Origin: Nocardioides aromaticivorans
GTDB taxonomy: Bacteria > Actinomycetota > Actinomycetes > Propionibacteriales > Nocardioidaceae
Direction of reading: 5' to 3'
Length of the DNA stretch: 64,000 bases
NCBI RefSeq assembly: GCF_013408525.1
Contig: NZ_JACBZM010000001.1
Coordinates: 620,001 to 684,000 of the forward strand
A program made the translations under genes and the position numbers. Below, piece by piece: positions 16,405 through 28,191 of the stretch. The notes under the pieces are model-generated. The model made no database searches. It worked only from the letters and a program-made list of their open reading frames with translations, and was not told where the DNA came from. Each line of letters opens with the position of its first letter. Position 1 is the first letter of the stretch.

Positions 16405-16989
16405 ATGAAGCGCCTCACCCTCACCCGCTCCACACTCGCCGGGCTGCTCGTCGCAGCCGGCACCGCCCTCGGCTTGGCCGCACCGGCCGGGCCGGCGCTG
16501 GCCGACGTCACCACGCACGCCGCGGCGCCGACGTACACGGGCGTCGTGACCTCGGCGACCGGGCTCACCCAGCGCGTGGCGCCCAGCACGCACGTCCCGC
16601 GCTCGGGCACCGCCATCCGGCGAGGCGCCGTGCTGGTCCTCGACTGCCAGCTCAACGGGACCGTCGTCGACCGGAACCAGCGCTGGTACAAGATCCACGG
16701 GCGCAACGCCTGGGTGTCGGCGCGCTACGTGCGCAATGTCGGTGCCGCGCCGCTCGGTTGCACGGCCGGTGACTGGGCCTACGAGGTCAAGGTGGGCACG
16801 AACATCCGCCAGGGGCCGAGCACGCTGGACCGCGCGATCGGCTCGCTGGCGCGCGGCACGGAGCTGAACACGCGCTGGATCACCCGCACCGGGCAGGCCG
16901 TCGACGGCAACCGCACGTGGGTGGCCGTCGCCACGGCGAGCGGCAACCGGGGCTGGATCTCGGTGACCAACCTGCGCCTCGTCGGCTGA
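16405..16989 (+). CDS. Secreted protein with two bacterial SH3-like domains
   Basis: The 194-residue protein starts MKRLTLTRSTLAGLLVA with a signal peptide cleaved near ALA-DVTT. The mature chain holds two ~65-residue SH3b-like units. The first has GLTQRVAPSTHVPRSGTAIRRG and WVSARYVRNV; the second has GTNIRQGPSTLDRAIGSLARG and GWISVTNLRLV. Each ends in the characteristic G-W-I/V-S strand. Such domains bind peptidoglycan or serve as wall-targeting modules; no hydrolase domain is attached. The ATG follows a GGAAAGG ribosome-binding site. Confidence 0.85.
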   Translation: MKRLTLTRSTLAGLLVAAGTALGLAAPAGPALADVTTHAAAPTYTGVVTSATGLTQRVAPSTHVPRSGTAIRRGAVLVLDCQLNGTVVDRNQRWYKIHGRNAWVSARYVRNVGAAPLGCTAGDWAYEVKVGTNIRQGPSTLDRAIGSLARGTELNTRWITRTGQAVDGNRTWVAVATASGNRGWISVTNLRLVG

Positions 16990-17026
16990 CCGGGAACCCG
17001 TGGGCGCGGCGGCGCGTCGGACCACC

Positions 17027-18148
17027 ATGCGACGACACGCCGCCGCGGCTCTCGGGACCCTGCTGCTCGCCGCCCTCACCGGCTGCGCCGACGACGGAGC
17101 CCCCGCCCCCACCGGTACGACGGCAACGCCGGCCACCATCGCGAGCCACGCCCCCGACGTCCTCGTCTCCGTCAGCTCCACCGGCGGCGAGGGCTCCCCC
17201 GCCCCGGGAGTCCCCGACGTCGAGGTCCGCGCGGACGGCACGGTCTTCCTCCGCACGGACGACGGCCTCGGCGTCGCCACCGCCACCCTGTCCGGGGACG
17301 GCCTGGCCCAGGTGCGCGAGGCCTTCGCGCCGGTGTCGATGCGGCAGGCCGACTACGCGGAGAGCGACTGGACGGACCAGCCGACGACGTCGGTCCTCTC
17401 GACGCTCGGCGAGCGTCCGGCGTCGATCAGCGTCTACGGCTTCGGGCACGACGACGAGGTCGACGACCCGGACTGGGACCGCCTCGCCGCGGCGCTGGAG
17501 ACCCTGGACGACCTGGCCGCGGCCGCGACTCCCGCCGCCTACCGCCCGTCCACCGTCACCGTCGTCCTCTCCCCCGTCACCGAACCGGGCCGGGCATGGC
17601 CGCTCACCCCACTGGCCCGGCTCGCGCAGGGCTGGACCGCGACCGGGCAGCCGTGCGTCCTCGCCCGGGGCCGCGACGTCGCCACCCTGCAGGAGATCGC
17701 CACGCACGAGGGGCGCGAGGGCCTGGTCTGGGCGGGCCTGGCGGTCGACGTCCGGCCGGTCCTGCGTGACGCCCCCTCCGGCTGCGCGGCGGCGCCAGCC
17801 GACGGGATCGGCATCGGCTGGTTCCACCGGGTGCGCCTGGCCCCGGCTCCGCACCGGCCGACGCCCGTCGAGGCGTGGCGGGCCGCCGAGGCCATCGAGG
17901 TCGCGGCCAGCGCTGCGACCGGCCAGGAGCCGCCTGAGGGGCAGCTGTCGTCGTACGACACCGTCTGGAGCGCCGGCGGCGCCGGCCGGCACCGCTGGAT
18001 CGAGGTCCGCGCGACCTACCCGGCGCAGTTCCGCGACGACCGGCCCGACGTCCCCACCACGTGGCGGGTCCGGGTGGACGCCGCCACGGGCGAGGTGCGC
18101 GCCCTCGAGGTCGAGGGCGCGGACGTCAGGACAGCTTCTCGAGGATGA
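17027..18148 (+). CDS. Lipoprotein of unknown function
   Basis: From the ATG at 17027 the protein has 373 residues and a lipoprotein signal ([13 protein letters not shown]). An upstream in-frame GTG at 17000 would add nine residues and is less likely. The N-terminal half includes [19 protein letters not shown] and a following segment typical of secreted proteins that compare numerical inputs; the C-terminal half has WHRVRLAP-like and [16 protein letters not shown], the latter resembling a PepSY-like strand-turn. No clear family is recognised. The 3' end overlaps the 3' end of the convergent gatB gene by 23 bp. Confidence 0.7.
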   Translation: MRRHAAAALGTLLLAALTGCADDGAPAPTGTTATPATIASHAPDVLVSVSSTGGEGSPAPGVPDVEVRADGTVFLRTDDGLGVATATLSGDGLAQVREAFAPVSMRQADYAESDWTDQPTTSVLSTLGERPASISVYGFGHDDEVDDPDWDRLAAALETLDDLAAAATPAAYRPSTVTVVLSPVTEPGRAWPLTPLARLAQGWTATGQPCVLARGRDVATLQEIATHEGREGLVWAGLAVDVRPVLRDAPSGCAAAPADGIGIGWFHRVRLAPAPHRPTPVEAWRAAEAIEVAASAATGQEPPEGQLSSYDTVWSAGGAGRHRWIEVRATYPAQFRDDRPDVPTTWRVRVDAATGEVRALEVEGADVRTASRG

Positions 18149-19619
18149 GCTCGCGCACGCGGGCGGCGTCGGCCTGCCCGCGGGTCGCCTTCATGACCGC
18201 GCCGATGACCGCGCCCGCGGCGGCGTGGTTGCCGCCCCGGATCTTGTCGGCGATGTCGGGCTGCGCGGCGAGGGCCTCGTCGATGGCGGCCAGCAGCGGG
18301 CCGTCGTCCGAGACCAGCGCCAGGCCGCGCTTCTCGATGACCTCGGCGGCGGTGCCCTCACCGGCGATCAGGCCGTCGAAGACCTGGCGCGCCAGCTTGT
18401 CGTTGATGGTCTTCGCGTCGACCAGTGCCTGCACCTCGGCGACCTGCTTCGGCGTGACGCCGACCTCGGACAGCTCGACACCGGCATCGTTGGCGCGGCG
18501 CAGCAGGTCGGCGACCCACCATTTGCGGGCCGACTGCGGGGCGGTGCCCTCGGCGACGGTCGCCTCGATCAGCGGCAGCGCGCCGGAGGCCCAGACGTCA
18601 CGCATCTCCAGGTCCGAGAAGCCGTACTCCTCCTGCAGGCGCGCCCGCTTCTGGGTGGGGTTCTCGGGCAGCGTGGCCCGCAGCTCCTCCACCCACTCGC
18701 GCGACGGCGCCACCGGCACCAGGTCGGGCTCGGGGAAGTAGCGGTAGTCCTCGGCGTCGGACTTCTCGCGGCCCGACGAGGTGGACCCGTCGTCCTCGTG
18801 GAAGTGCCGGGTCTCCTGGAGTACCTTGCCGCCCGCGTCGAGGATGCCCGCGTGGCGCGACATCTCGTAGCGGACCGCACGCTCGACCGAGCGCAGCGAG
18901 TTGACGTTCTTGGTCTCCGAGCGGGTCCCGAGCGTCGTGGAGCCCTTGGGCGCCAGCGAGAGGTTCACGTCGGCGCGGATCGAGCCCTGGTCCATCCGGG
19001 CGTCCGAGACGCCGAGGGCCACGATCAGGTCCCGCAGCTGGGCCACATAGGCCCGGGCCACGGCCGGCGCCTTCTCGGCGGGCACGAGGATCGGGCGGGT
19101 CACGATCTCGATGAGGGGGATGCCGGCCCGGTTGTAGTCGACCAGCGAGTAGTCGGCGCCGTGGATCCGGCCGGTGGCGCCACCGACGTGGGTGGACTTG
19201 CCGGTGTCCTCCTCCATGTGGGCACGCTCGATCTCGACCCGGAAGGTCTCACCGTCCACGTCCACGTCCAGCCAGCCGTCGAAGGCGATCGGCTCGTCGT
19301 ACTGCGACGTCTGGAAGTTCTTCGGCATGTCCGGGTAGAAGTAGTTCTTCCGGGCGAAGCGGCACCACTCGGCGATCGAGCAGTTCAGCGCCAGGCCGAT
19401 CCGGATGGCGCCCTCGACGGCCTTGCCGTTGACGACGGGCATCGCGCCGGGCAGGCCCAGGCAGGTCGGGCAGACCTGGGTGTTCGGGTCGGCGCCGAAC
19501 TCCGTCGGGCAGCCGCAGAACATCTTCGTGTTCGTGTTGAGCTCGACGTGGACCTCGAGGCCCAGGGCCGGGTCGTACTTCGCGACGACCTCGTCGAACG
19601 GGACCAGCGTGTCGCTCAT
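18126..19619 (-). CDS. gatB: Asp/Glu-tRNA amidotransferase subunit B
   Basis: The 497-residue GatB acts with GatA and GatC to amidate Glu-tRNA(Gln) and/or Asp-tRNA(Asn). The N-terminal catalytic domain shows [17 protein letters not shown], the Cys pairs CGCPTEFG and CPTCLGLPG, and [11 protein letters not shown]; the C-terminal YqeY-like tail (about 345-497) binds tRNA and includes KWWVADLL and [18 protein letters not shown]. The length is normal for the family. The ATG overlaps the gatA stop by 4 bp (ATGA), part of a gatC-gatA-gatB operon. Confidence 0.97.
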   Translation of the reverse strand: MSDTLVPFDEVVAKYDPALGLEVHVELNTNTKMFCGCPTEFGADPNTQVCPTCLGLPGAMPVVNGKAVEGAIRIGLALNCSIAEWCRFARKNYFYPDMPKNFQTSQYDEPIAFDGWLDVDVDGETFRVEIERAHMEEDTGKSTHVGGATGRIHGADYSLVDYNRAGIPLIEIVTRPILVPAEKAPAVARAYVAQLRDLIVALGVSDARMDQGSIRADVNLSLAPKGSTTLGTRSETKNVNSLRSVERAVRYEMSRHAGILDAGGKVLQETRHFHEDDGSTSSGREKSDAEDYRYFPEPDLVPVAPSREWVEELRATLPENPTQKRARLQEEYGFSDLEMRDVWASGALPLIEATVAEGTAPQSARKWWVADLLRRANDAGVELSEVGVTPKQVAEVQALVDAKTINDKLARQVFDGLIAGEGTAAEVIEKRGLALVSDDGPLLAAIDEALAAQPDIADKIRGGNHAAAGAVIGAVMKATRGQADAARVRELILEKLS

Positions 19620-21142
19620 CGTCCACCCTCCAGGGTCGGAGCCTTCGCAAGGATCGGACCGCCCCAGCGGGACGTCAGCGCCGCCTCGACGGCCGCGCCG
19701 ACCCGGTAGAGCCGGTCGTCGGCGAGCGCCGGGGCGAGCACCTGGAAGCCGACCGGGAGGCCGTCCTCCTCGGCGAGGCCGGCGGGCACCGAGATGCCGG
19801 GGACGCCGGCGAGGTTGGCCGGGATGGTGGCGAGGTCCTGCAGGTACATCGCCAGCGGGTCGTCGAGCTTCTCCCCCAGCGGGAACGCCGTGGTCGGGGA
19901 GGTCGGCGACACGAGGACGTCGACCGACTCGAACGCCGCGGCGAAGTCGCGCGAGATCAGCGTGCGCACCTTCTGCGCCGTCCCGTAGTAGGCGTCGTAG
20001 TAGCCGCTCGAGAGGGCGTAGGTGCCGATCATGATGCGGCGCTTGACCTCGTCGCCGAAGCCGGCGTCGCGGGTCGCCTTCATGACCGCCTCGGCGCTCG
20101 GGTCGCCATCCGGTACGACGCGCAGGCCGTAGCGCATGGCGTCGAACTTGGCGAGGTTGGAGGAGCACTCGGCCGGCAGGATGAGGTAGTAGGTCGCCAT
20201 CGCGTGCACGAAGGTCGGGCAGGACACCTCGGTGACCTCGGCGCCGAGCTCCTTCAGCAGGTCGACCGTCTCGGCGAATCGCTGCATGACGCCGGGCTGC
20301 CAGCCGTCGCCGGCGAGCTCCTTGATCACGCCGACGCGCAGGCCGGAGAGGTCGCCGGTCGCACCCTGGCGCGCCGCCTCGACGTAGGCGCCGACGGGGA
20401 CGTCGACCGACGTCGAGTCGAGCGGGTCGTGCCCACCGATCAGCTCGTGCAGCAGCGCGGAGTCGAGGACGGTCCGGGTGACCGGGCCGACCTGGTCGAG
20501 GCTGTTGGCGAGCGCGACCAGGCCGTATCGCGACACCCCGCCGTAGGTCGGCTTCACGCCGACGGTGCCGGTGACGGCGCCCGGCTGGCGGATCGAGCCG
20601 CCGGTGTCGGTGCCGAGGGCCAGCGGGGCCTCGAAGGCCGCCACGGCCGCGGCCGAGCCGCCGCCGGAGCCGCCCGGGATGCGGGTCTGGTCCCACGGGT
20701 TGCGGGTCGGGCCGTACGCCGAGTGCTCGGTCGAGGAGCCCATGGCGAACTCGTCCATGTTGGTCTTGCCGAGGATCGGCAGGCCTGCGGCCTTGATCTT
20801 GCGGACCACGGTGGCGTCGTACGGCGGCACCCAGCCCTCGAGGATCTTCGAGCCGCACGTCGTGGGCAGGCCCTGCGTGGTCAGCACGTCCTTGACGGCG
20901 ATCGGGACGCCGTCGAGCAGGTGACGGGTCTCGCCGGCGGCGCGGCGGGCGTCGGACTCGGCGGCCTGCACGAGGGCGCCCTCGGCGTCGACGTGGAGGA
21001 AGGCGTGCACGCCGGCCTCGGCGTCGCCGTCGACCGCGGCGATCCGGTCGAGGTGGACCTGGGTCAGCTCGACGGACGTGGTCTCGCCGGCGGCCAGGGC
21101 GTCGGCCAGCTCGGCGGCGGTCTTGCGGATCAGCTCGCTCAC
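19616..21142 (-). CDS. gatA: Asp/Glu-tRNA amidotransferase subunit A
   Basis: The 508-residue amidase-signature enzyme releases ammonia from glutamine for transamidation on GatB. The Ser-cisSer-Lys triad is visible: Lys84 in [12 protein letters not shown], the cis-Ser in [14 protein letters not shown] (about 159) and the nucleophile Ser183 in [13 protein letters not shown]. It overlaps gatC upstream and gatB downstream by 4 bp each. No abnormality is seen. Confidence 0.97.
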   Translation of the reverse strand: MSELIRKTAAELADALAAGETTSVELTQVHLDRIAAVDGDAEAGVHAFLHVDAEGALVQAAESDARRAAGETRHLLDGVPIAVKDVLTTQGLPTTCGSKILEGWVPPYDATVVRKIKAAGLPILGKTNMDEFAMGSSTEHSAYGPTRNPWDQTRIPGGSGGGSAAAVAAFEAPLALGTDTGGSIRQPGAVTGTVGVKPTYGGVSRYGLVALANSLDQVGPVTRTVLDSALLHELIGGHDPLDSTSVDVPVGAYVEAARQGATGDLSGLRVGVIKELAGDGWQPGVMQRFAETVDLLKELGAEVTEVSCPTFVHAMATYYLILPAECSSNLAKFDAMRYGLRVVPDGDPSAEAVMKATRDAGFGDEVKRRIMIGTYALSSGYYDAYYGTAQKVRTLISRDFAAAFESVDVLVSPTSPTTAFPLGEKLDDPLAMYLQDLATIPANLAGVPGISVPAGLAEEDGLPVGFQVLAPALADDRLYRVGAAVEAALTSRWGGPILAKAPTLEGGR

Positions 21143-21438
21143 TGCTCGTCCCCCAGGATCCGCGGCACCCGGAAGCGCTGCTCCTCGGCCTCGGGCGCGC
21201 CGGAGAGCGCCTGCTCGGCGGTCAGGCCCGGCACCACCACGTCCTCACGGAAGACGTTGGTGAGCGGGACCGGGTGCGAGGTCGGCGGCACGTCGTCGCC
21301 AGCCACACCACTGATGGACGCGACCGCCTCGAGGATCACGTTGAGCTGGGGGGCCAGGTGGTCCAGCTCGGCGTCGTCGAGGTCGATCCGGGCGAGGTCG
21401 GCCAGGTGGGCCACCTCGTCGCGGGACAGTTGGGACAT
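21139..21438 (-). CDS. gatC: Asp/Glu-tRNA amidotransferase subunit C
   Basis: The 99-residue GatC begins [18 protein letters not shown], the typical N-terminal helix, and continues with [17 protein letters not shown] and the C-terminal [14 protein letters not shown]. It wraps around GatA and stabilises the complex. The ATG lies 7 nt after a TAGAAT -10 element on the minus strand (21451-21446), so the gatCAB mRNA is probably leaderless. Confidence 0.95.
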   Translation of the reverse strand: MSQLSRDEVAHLADLARIDLDDAELDHLAPQLNVILEAVASISGVAGDDVPPTSHPVPLTNVFREDVVVPGLTAEQALSGAPEAEEQRFRVPRILGDEQ

Positions 21439-21444
21439 GCCCGC

Positions 21445-21475
21445 GATTCTAGGGCGGAGAGCAGTCCCTAGAATC
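21445..21475. promoter_or_regulatory. Symmetric divergent -10 elements for gatC and the 145-aa gene
   Basis: GATTCTAGGG (21445-21454) and CCCTAGAATC (21466-21475) form a perfect 10-bp inverted repeat. Each arm contains TAGAAT reading outward (minus 21451-21446, plus 21469-21474), and each is exactly 7 nt from a start codon (ATG at 21438, GTG at 21482). The two -10 boxes are 17 bp apart, so the polymerases would compete or the palindrome may be an operator. Confidence 0.65.
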
Positions 21476-21481
21476 CGCCGG

Positions 21482-21919
21482 GTGGACCTCCCTGCCCCGA
21501 TGCCGCCGCGGCTCCCGCAGCGCGTCGTCGTCGCGGGCAGCCCCGCTCCCCTGCTCACGACCTTCCTGGAGCGGCTCGCCGCCGTCCTCGACCTGCCGCT
21601 GGTGCCGCTCTCCGAGCTCGCGGGCCGCGCCGACCTCGAGGCCCTCGCGGCGTTCGACGGCTGGGTCACCACCGCCGAGAGGTACGACGCCCGGGCGGTC
21701 CTGCTCGAGCGCGCGGACCTGGTGGTGACGGTCCTGGCGGAGGAGCCGGGCACGTTGCGGAGCCTCGTGCGTCGTACCGTGCGCCGGATCAGGTCGGACG
21801 CGCCGGAGGTCGACCTGGCCTGGGTGGAGGCGCTGCCGGTGTCGCACCCCGACCTGCCCGCCGTGCGGCTCGTGGGCAGCGACGCGGTCGAGGCGTGGCT
21901 GGCCGGCCTCGGCGCGTGA
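21482..21919 (+). CDS. Small cytoplasmic protein, unknown (P-loop-like N-terminus degenerate)
   Basis: The 145-residue product begins [23 protein letters not shown]. The opening strand-loop ([35 protein letters not shown]) looks like the first part of small nucleotide-kinase-like proteins (adenylate kinase/topology-modulation type), but the GxxGxGKS/T loop is not present. A helix of [14 protein letters not shown] and [11 protein letters not shown] also fit that fold. The GTG at 21482 is chosen because of the TAGAAT 7 nt upstream; an ATG six codons later is an alternative. No function is proposed. Confidence 0.65.
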   Translation: MDLPAPMPPRLPQRVVVAGSPAPLLTTFLERLAAVLDLPLVPLSELAGRADLEALAAFDGWVTTAERYDARAVLLERADLVVTVLAEEPGTLRSLVRRTVRRIRSDAPEVDLAWVEALPVSHPDLPAVRLVGSDAVEAWLAGLGA

Positions 21920-24193
21920 TCAGCGGCTGACGCCGACCAGGATCGAGCCGTCCTCGTCGACGTGGGCGTCGACGCTCGTGCTGCCGGTCTCGGTGAAGCC
22001 GTCGGACGTCCGCGCATAGCGACGGGCCTCGGCGGTGTTGCGGTCGACCAGGACGAGGTCCGTCGTGCCGTCGCCGTCGGTGTCGCCGGCGACCGAGCGG
22101 GTCCGGTCGAAGGCCAGGTCGCCGATGACGACCTCGTCGTCCTCCTCCAGCCTGGTGCCGTCGGAGAGCAGGGTGGCGACGCCGAGTCCGTCGCCGCCGA
22201 AGTCGCGCAGCGCGACCACATCGGCGTCGCCGTCGGCGTCGACGTCACCGAGGCCGATCCGCGTGGTGTTCCAGGACCAGTCGCGTGCGCTGAACCAGCC
22301 GCGGTTGGCGTCGAACGTGCCGCCCGCGAGCGACGCGAAGACCCGGATGTCGATGCCACCCTCGGGCGGCTGGCCCATCTCGACGAAGTCCGCGCGCCCG
22401 TCGCCGTCGACGTCGGCTGCACCGATCCGCATGTCCTCGTAGGTCCAGCCGTCGATGCCGGCCCACGACTCAGGCGTTCGGAAGCCCGTCCCGTCCGCCA
22501 GCGCGACCTCGATCGAGATCGCCCCGGTCCCCGCGCCGGTCAGGAAGGCCAGGTCGTCCTGGCCGTCGGCGTCGAAGTCGCCCGCGGTCACGCGGAACTC
22601 GTCCGGCAGGTCGGGTGTCGCCCACTCCACGGGCTTGCTGAACCTTGCGCCGTTGGACGCCGCCACTCGCACCAGTCCGGGCTCGGCGAGCGCCAGGTCG
22701 GCCCACCCGTCGCCGTTGAAGTCCCCGCGCACGACCAACGCGTCGCCGTACGCACTGGTGCTCCAGCGCTGCTGCGCGCCGAAGCCGCTCTGGCTGCGCG
22801 GGTCGGAGAGGAGCACGACGGTCTCGTCGTCGAGGTCGTCGAGCAGGATCGTGTCGTCGAAGCCGTCGCCGTTGACGTCAGCCGGGGCGATCGGCCCGTC
22901 GATCGGTCCCGGTGCGCCCGCGGAGCGCGGCGAGTCCGACGAACCGGGGCTGGACCCGCCCGTGGCGGAGCCGGCGGCCGACGGGCTGTCGCCGCCGTCC
23001 CCCGTGCTGCCGTCGCCCTTGCCGTCGTCGCGCAGCAGGCTCCAGCCCACGCCCCCACCGACGCCCAGGAGGACGGCGAGGACGACCAGCGCGGCGACCA
23101 GTCCGGTACGCCGCCGCGGCTCGTCGCGGCCGGGCGGCATCAGCGGCGTGGGATGGGGCGCGGGACGCGGCACGGGTTGGGGAGGCGGCGCCTGCGGGAC
23201 CGACGCGGTCGACGGCGCGGACGGGTACGACGGCGCCGACGGGTGCGAGCCGACCGACGGGATCGGCGAGGTCGGGGGCGCCGGCGGGTAGGAGCCCGCC
23301 GAGCCGGCCGAGGACGGGTACGACGGCACGGGCGGCTGCGGGGGCGCCACGAACTGCCCGCTGGGGAGGCCGCCGGCGGCCCGGATCGCGCGCAGGTGCG
23401 CGGCCGCCGCGCCGGCCGACGGGTGCCGCGCCGCGGGGTCCTTGGCCATCGCCCGACGGAGGAAGGCGTTGAGCTGGGCCGGGGCGCCGGGCAGCTGCGG
23501 GATCGGCGAGAACTCGTGCTGCGTCGCGAGCTGGACCGGCCCGCCGTCGTACGGCGCACGACCGGTCAGCAGGAACCACACCAGGCAGCCGAGGGCGTAG
23601 ATGTCGCTGGCCGCCGTGGCGGGCTCACCACGGAACCGCTCGGGCGCGAGGTAGGCGTAGGTGCCGGCCACCACCCCGCTGCTGGTCAGCGACGACTCGT
23701 CGTCGCGGGCGATGCCGAAGTCGCAGAGGTAGGCGTGCACCTGGTCCTGGCCGGCGCGCAGCAGCACGTTGTGGGGCTTGACGTCACGGTGCACGACGCC
23801 GACCGCGTGGGCGTCCGCGAGCGCCGAGGCGACCTGCGCGGCGAGGTCGAGCGCGCTGTCCGCGGGCGGCAGGCCGTCGCTGGCCACCCGGGCCGCGAGG
23901 TCGCCGCCCGGGACGAACTGGGTGGCGAGGTAGAGGACGCCGTCGTGCTCGCCGTGGCTGTAGACCTGGATGATGTGCGGGCTGTCGCTGCGCGCCAGCA
24001 CGGTCGCCTCCCGCAGGAAGCGGCTGCGGAACTCCGGCTCCTCGGCGAGCTGGACGGCCAGCACCTTGAGCGCGACCCGTCGCCCGAGGCCCTCCTCGAC
24101 CGCCTCGAAGACGACGCCCATGCCACCGGCCCCGAGCTGCCGGGTGATCCGGTAGGGGCCCAGGGAGTCACCGACACCGGGGATGCGCGCCAC
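21920..24193 (-). CDS. Membrane Ser/Thr protein kinase with extracellular FG-GAP/VCBS repeats
   Basis: The 757-residue protein has an intact Hanks-type kinase domain (about 12-275): glycine loop GAGGMGVV, Lys43 in [13 protein letters not shown] with Asp137, DFG at 158-160, and APERF. A Pro/Ser/Tyr-rich juxtamembrane linker (280-360) and one membrane helix (about 363-386) follow. After a Ser/Gly-rich spacer come about six FG-GAP repeats with Ca-binding-type loops ([54 protein letters not shown]), predicted to form an integrin-like propeller outside the cell. Most actinobacterial kinases carry PASTA or no sensor there. The GTG start has TACGCT 6 nt upstream (leaderless). Confidence 0.92.
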   Translation of the reverse strand: MARIPGVGDSLGPYRITRQLGAGGMGVVFEAVEEGLGRRVALKVLAVQLAEEPEFRSRFLREATVLARSDSPHIIQVYSHGEHDGVLYLATQFVPGGDLAARVASDGLPPADSALDLAAQVASALADAHAVGVVHRDVKPHNVLLRAGQDQVHAYLCDFGIARDDESSLTSSGVVAGTYAYLAPERFRGEPATAASDIYALGCLVWFLLTGRAPYDGGPVQLATQHEFSPIPQLPGAPAQLNAFLRRAMAKDPAARHPSAGAAAAHLRAIRAAGGLPSGQFVAPPQPPVPSYPSSAGSAGSYPPAPPTSPIPSVGSHPSAPSYPSAPSTASVPQAPPPQPVPRPAPHPTPLMPPGRDEPRRRTGLVAALVVLAVLLGVGGGVGWSLLRDDGKGDGSTGDGGDSPSAAGSATGGSSPGSSDSPRSAGAPGPIDGPIAPADVNGDGFDDTILLDDLDDETVVLLSDPRSQSGFGAQQRWSTSAYGDALVVRGDFNGDGWADLALAEPGLVRVAASNGARFSKPVEWATPDLPDEFRVTAGDFDADGQDDLAFLTGAGTGAISIEVALADGTGFRTPESWAGIDGWTYEDMRIGAADVDGDGRADFVEMGQPPEGGIDIRVFASLAGGTFDANRGWFSARDWSWNTTRIGLGDVDADGDADVVALRDFGGDGLGVATLLSDGTRLEEDDEVVIGDLAFDRTRSVAGDTDGDGTTDLVLVDRNTAEARRYARTSDGFTETGSTSVDAHVDEDGSILVGVSR

Positions 24194-24221
24194 GGCGACA
24201 GCGTAGTGACTTCGGCGTCTC

Positions 24222-25256
24222 TCAGAGCTGCCGTCTGAGGAACCGGTCGGTCCGCTGCATCGACAGCTCGAACTGGGGCCCGAACGCGTGTCCCTCGCCG
24301 GGGTAGGTCCGCAGGGTGACGTCGACGCCGGCGGCCCGCATCAGCCGGGCAGTCTCCCGGCTCCAGCGCAGCGGGCAGGTGTCGTCGGCGGTGCCGTGGT
24401 GGATCAGCACCGGCTCGGTGACGTCGCCGAAGTAGGTGCGGGCGCTGATGCCGGCCCAGAAGTCCGGGTTGTCCGCGGGCTCGCCGTACCGCCGCAGGAC
24501 GAGCGCGGCGATGCCGCCGCGGCCCGGGGCGTCCCGGACCCAGCGGTCGAAGTTGTCGACGGCGTCGGAGCTCACCGGCGCGAACGCCACCCCGGCGCGC
24601 ACGAGGCCCGGCTTGGCGGCCAGCACGTTCATGACGATCCCGCCGCCCATCGAACGGCCGACGAGCGCCACCCGGTCGTCGTCGACCGGCCCCCGCCACG
24701 CCCGCAGCGCGAGGACGGCGTTGACGACGTCCTCGGTGTAGCCCATCCGCATGTCGAGCCCGCGACTGCGGTCCGGGGAGGACTCGGCGTGGCCGCGGTA
24801 GTCGACGTGGAGGGCGACATAGCCGTGGTCGGCCAGCCACTCGCGCTCGCGGGTCAGGCCCTGCCCGTTGCGGTAGACGGCCGGGTCGATGTAGCCGTGG
24901 GCGAGCACGACCGCCGGGAACGGCCCGTCGCCCACCGGCACCGCGATCCGGCCGGAGATGGTGAGGTCAGCGCTGCGGTAGGTGACCCGGTACTGCCGCT
25001 GGGTCGCGGTCCGCAGGACCTCCTCCCCCAGTCGCAGCCGGCCGCCGTTGAACGACTTCTGCGCCAGCGCCGGCAGCGACACCGGGTCCGGCTCAGGTAC
25101 GACGGAGGCCGAGTCCGTCGGCGTACCGGAGGTCGCGGAGGACGACGCCGGGCCGGGCTGGGGCGATCGCCCCGAACCGGCGTCGGGCGCGCCGGAGCAC
25201 GCCGCGAGCAGCGCACCCACGGCGAGGAGCGCGATCGCGTGTCCGGCGCGGCTCAC
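24222..25256 (-). CDS. Alpha/beta hydrolase (prolyl-oligopeptidase/dienelactone type) lipoprotein
   Basis: From the GTG at 25256 the protein has 344 residues and a lipoprotein signal peptide (IALLAVGALLAAC). After a Ser/Pro-rich linker comes an S9-type hydrolase domain: AVVLAHGYIDPAV (oxyanion), DYRGHAESSPD, nucleophile elbow GRSMGGG, Asp in HHGTADDTCP and catalytic His in YPGEGHAFGP. It is probably an extracytoplasmic esterase or peptidase. The start is 4 bp after the ligA stop, so it is likely co-transcribed with ligA, although no functional link is known. Confidence 0.85.
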   Translation of the reverse strand: MSRAGHAIALLAVGALLAACSGAPDAGSGRSPQPGPASSSATSGTPTDSASVVPEPDPVSLPALAQKSFNGGRLRLGEEVLRTATQRQYRVTYRSADLTISGRIAVPVGDGPFPAVVLAHGYIDPAVYRNGQGLTREREWLADHGYVALHVDYRGHAESSPDRSRGLDMRMGYTEDVVNAVLALRAWRGPVDDDRVALVGRSMGGGIVMNVLAAKPGLVRAGVAFAPVSSDAVDNFDRWVRDAPGRGGIAALVLRRYGEPADNPDFWAGISARTYFGDVTEPVLIHHGTADDTCPLRWSRETARLMRAAGVDVTLRTYPGEGHAFGPQFELSMQRTDRFLRRQL

Positions 25257-25260
25257 GGCG

Positions 25261-27522
<2,262 letters not shown>

Positions 27523-27546
27523 TTCATCGAAGAACCCGGAGTAGCC

Positions 27547-28149
27547 ATGGTCCCCCGCATCAGCCGCCGTGAGGCACCGGCCCGACCCCGCGTCGAGGGC
27601 GACCGTGAGCAGGAGATCCTCGACGCGGCCATCGCCGTCCTCGTCGACGCGGGCTACGACCGGCTGACCATGGATGCCGTCGCCACGAAGGCCAAGGCGT
27701 CGAAGGCGACGCTCTACCGCAAGTGGGACGGCAAGGCCGACCTGGTCATCGACGCGCTCATGTCGCAGAAGACCCCGCTGGAGACGCCGCCCGACACCGG
27801 CAGCCTGCGCGGCGACCTGCTCAGCATGTACTGCGGCCACGGTGGACTCACCGACGAGCACCAGACCGCGCTCCTCGGCAGCGTGGTCACCGCCATCGGC
27901 CGTGACCCCGAGTTCGCGGCGGCCTTCCGCGACCGGTTCATCGCCCCCAAGGTCGAGGTCGGCCGCGTCGTCTACGAGCGGGCCCGCCAGCGTGGCGAGC
28001 TCCGCGACGACGTCGACCTCGACATCCTCACCGCGGCGCTGCCCGGCATCGTGCTGCACCGCGGCTTCCTGCTCGGAGACCCACCGACCCAGGACCTGAT
28101 CGCCCGCGTCGTCGACCAGGTGATCCTCCCGGCCGCGACCCGCGGCTGA
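27547..28149 (+). CDS. TetR/AcrR-family transcriptional regulator
   Basis: The 200-residue protein has a TetR N-terminal helix-turn-helix (about 20-67: EILDAAIAVLVDAGYDRLTMDAVATKAKASKATLYRKW) and a C-terminal ligand domain with DPEFAAAFRDRFIAPK and VLHRGFLLGDPPT, typical of the TetR_C branch that controls MFS drug pumps. The ATG has a GGAG ribosome-binding site. It is followed 42 bp later by the DHA2-type exporter, its likely target, and preceded by two 17-bp operators. The inducer is unknown. Confidence 0.92.
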   Translation: MVPRISRREAPARPRVEGDREQEILDAAIAVLVDAGYDRLTMDAVATKAKASKATLYRKWDGKADLVIDALMSQKTPLETPPDTGSLRGDLLSMYCGHGGLTDEHQTALLGSVVTAIGRDPEFAAAFRDRFIAPKVEVGRVVYERARQRGELRDDVDLDILTAALPGIVLHRGFLLGDPPTQDLIARVVDQVILPAATRG

Positions 28150-28191
28150 CGAAGCGCCCACCTCCCTCACCATCCACACGAAGGAACCTCC

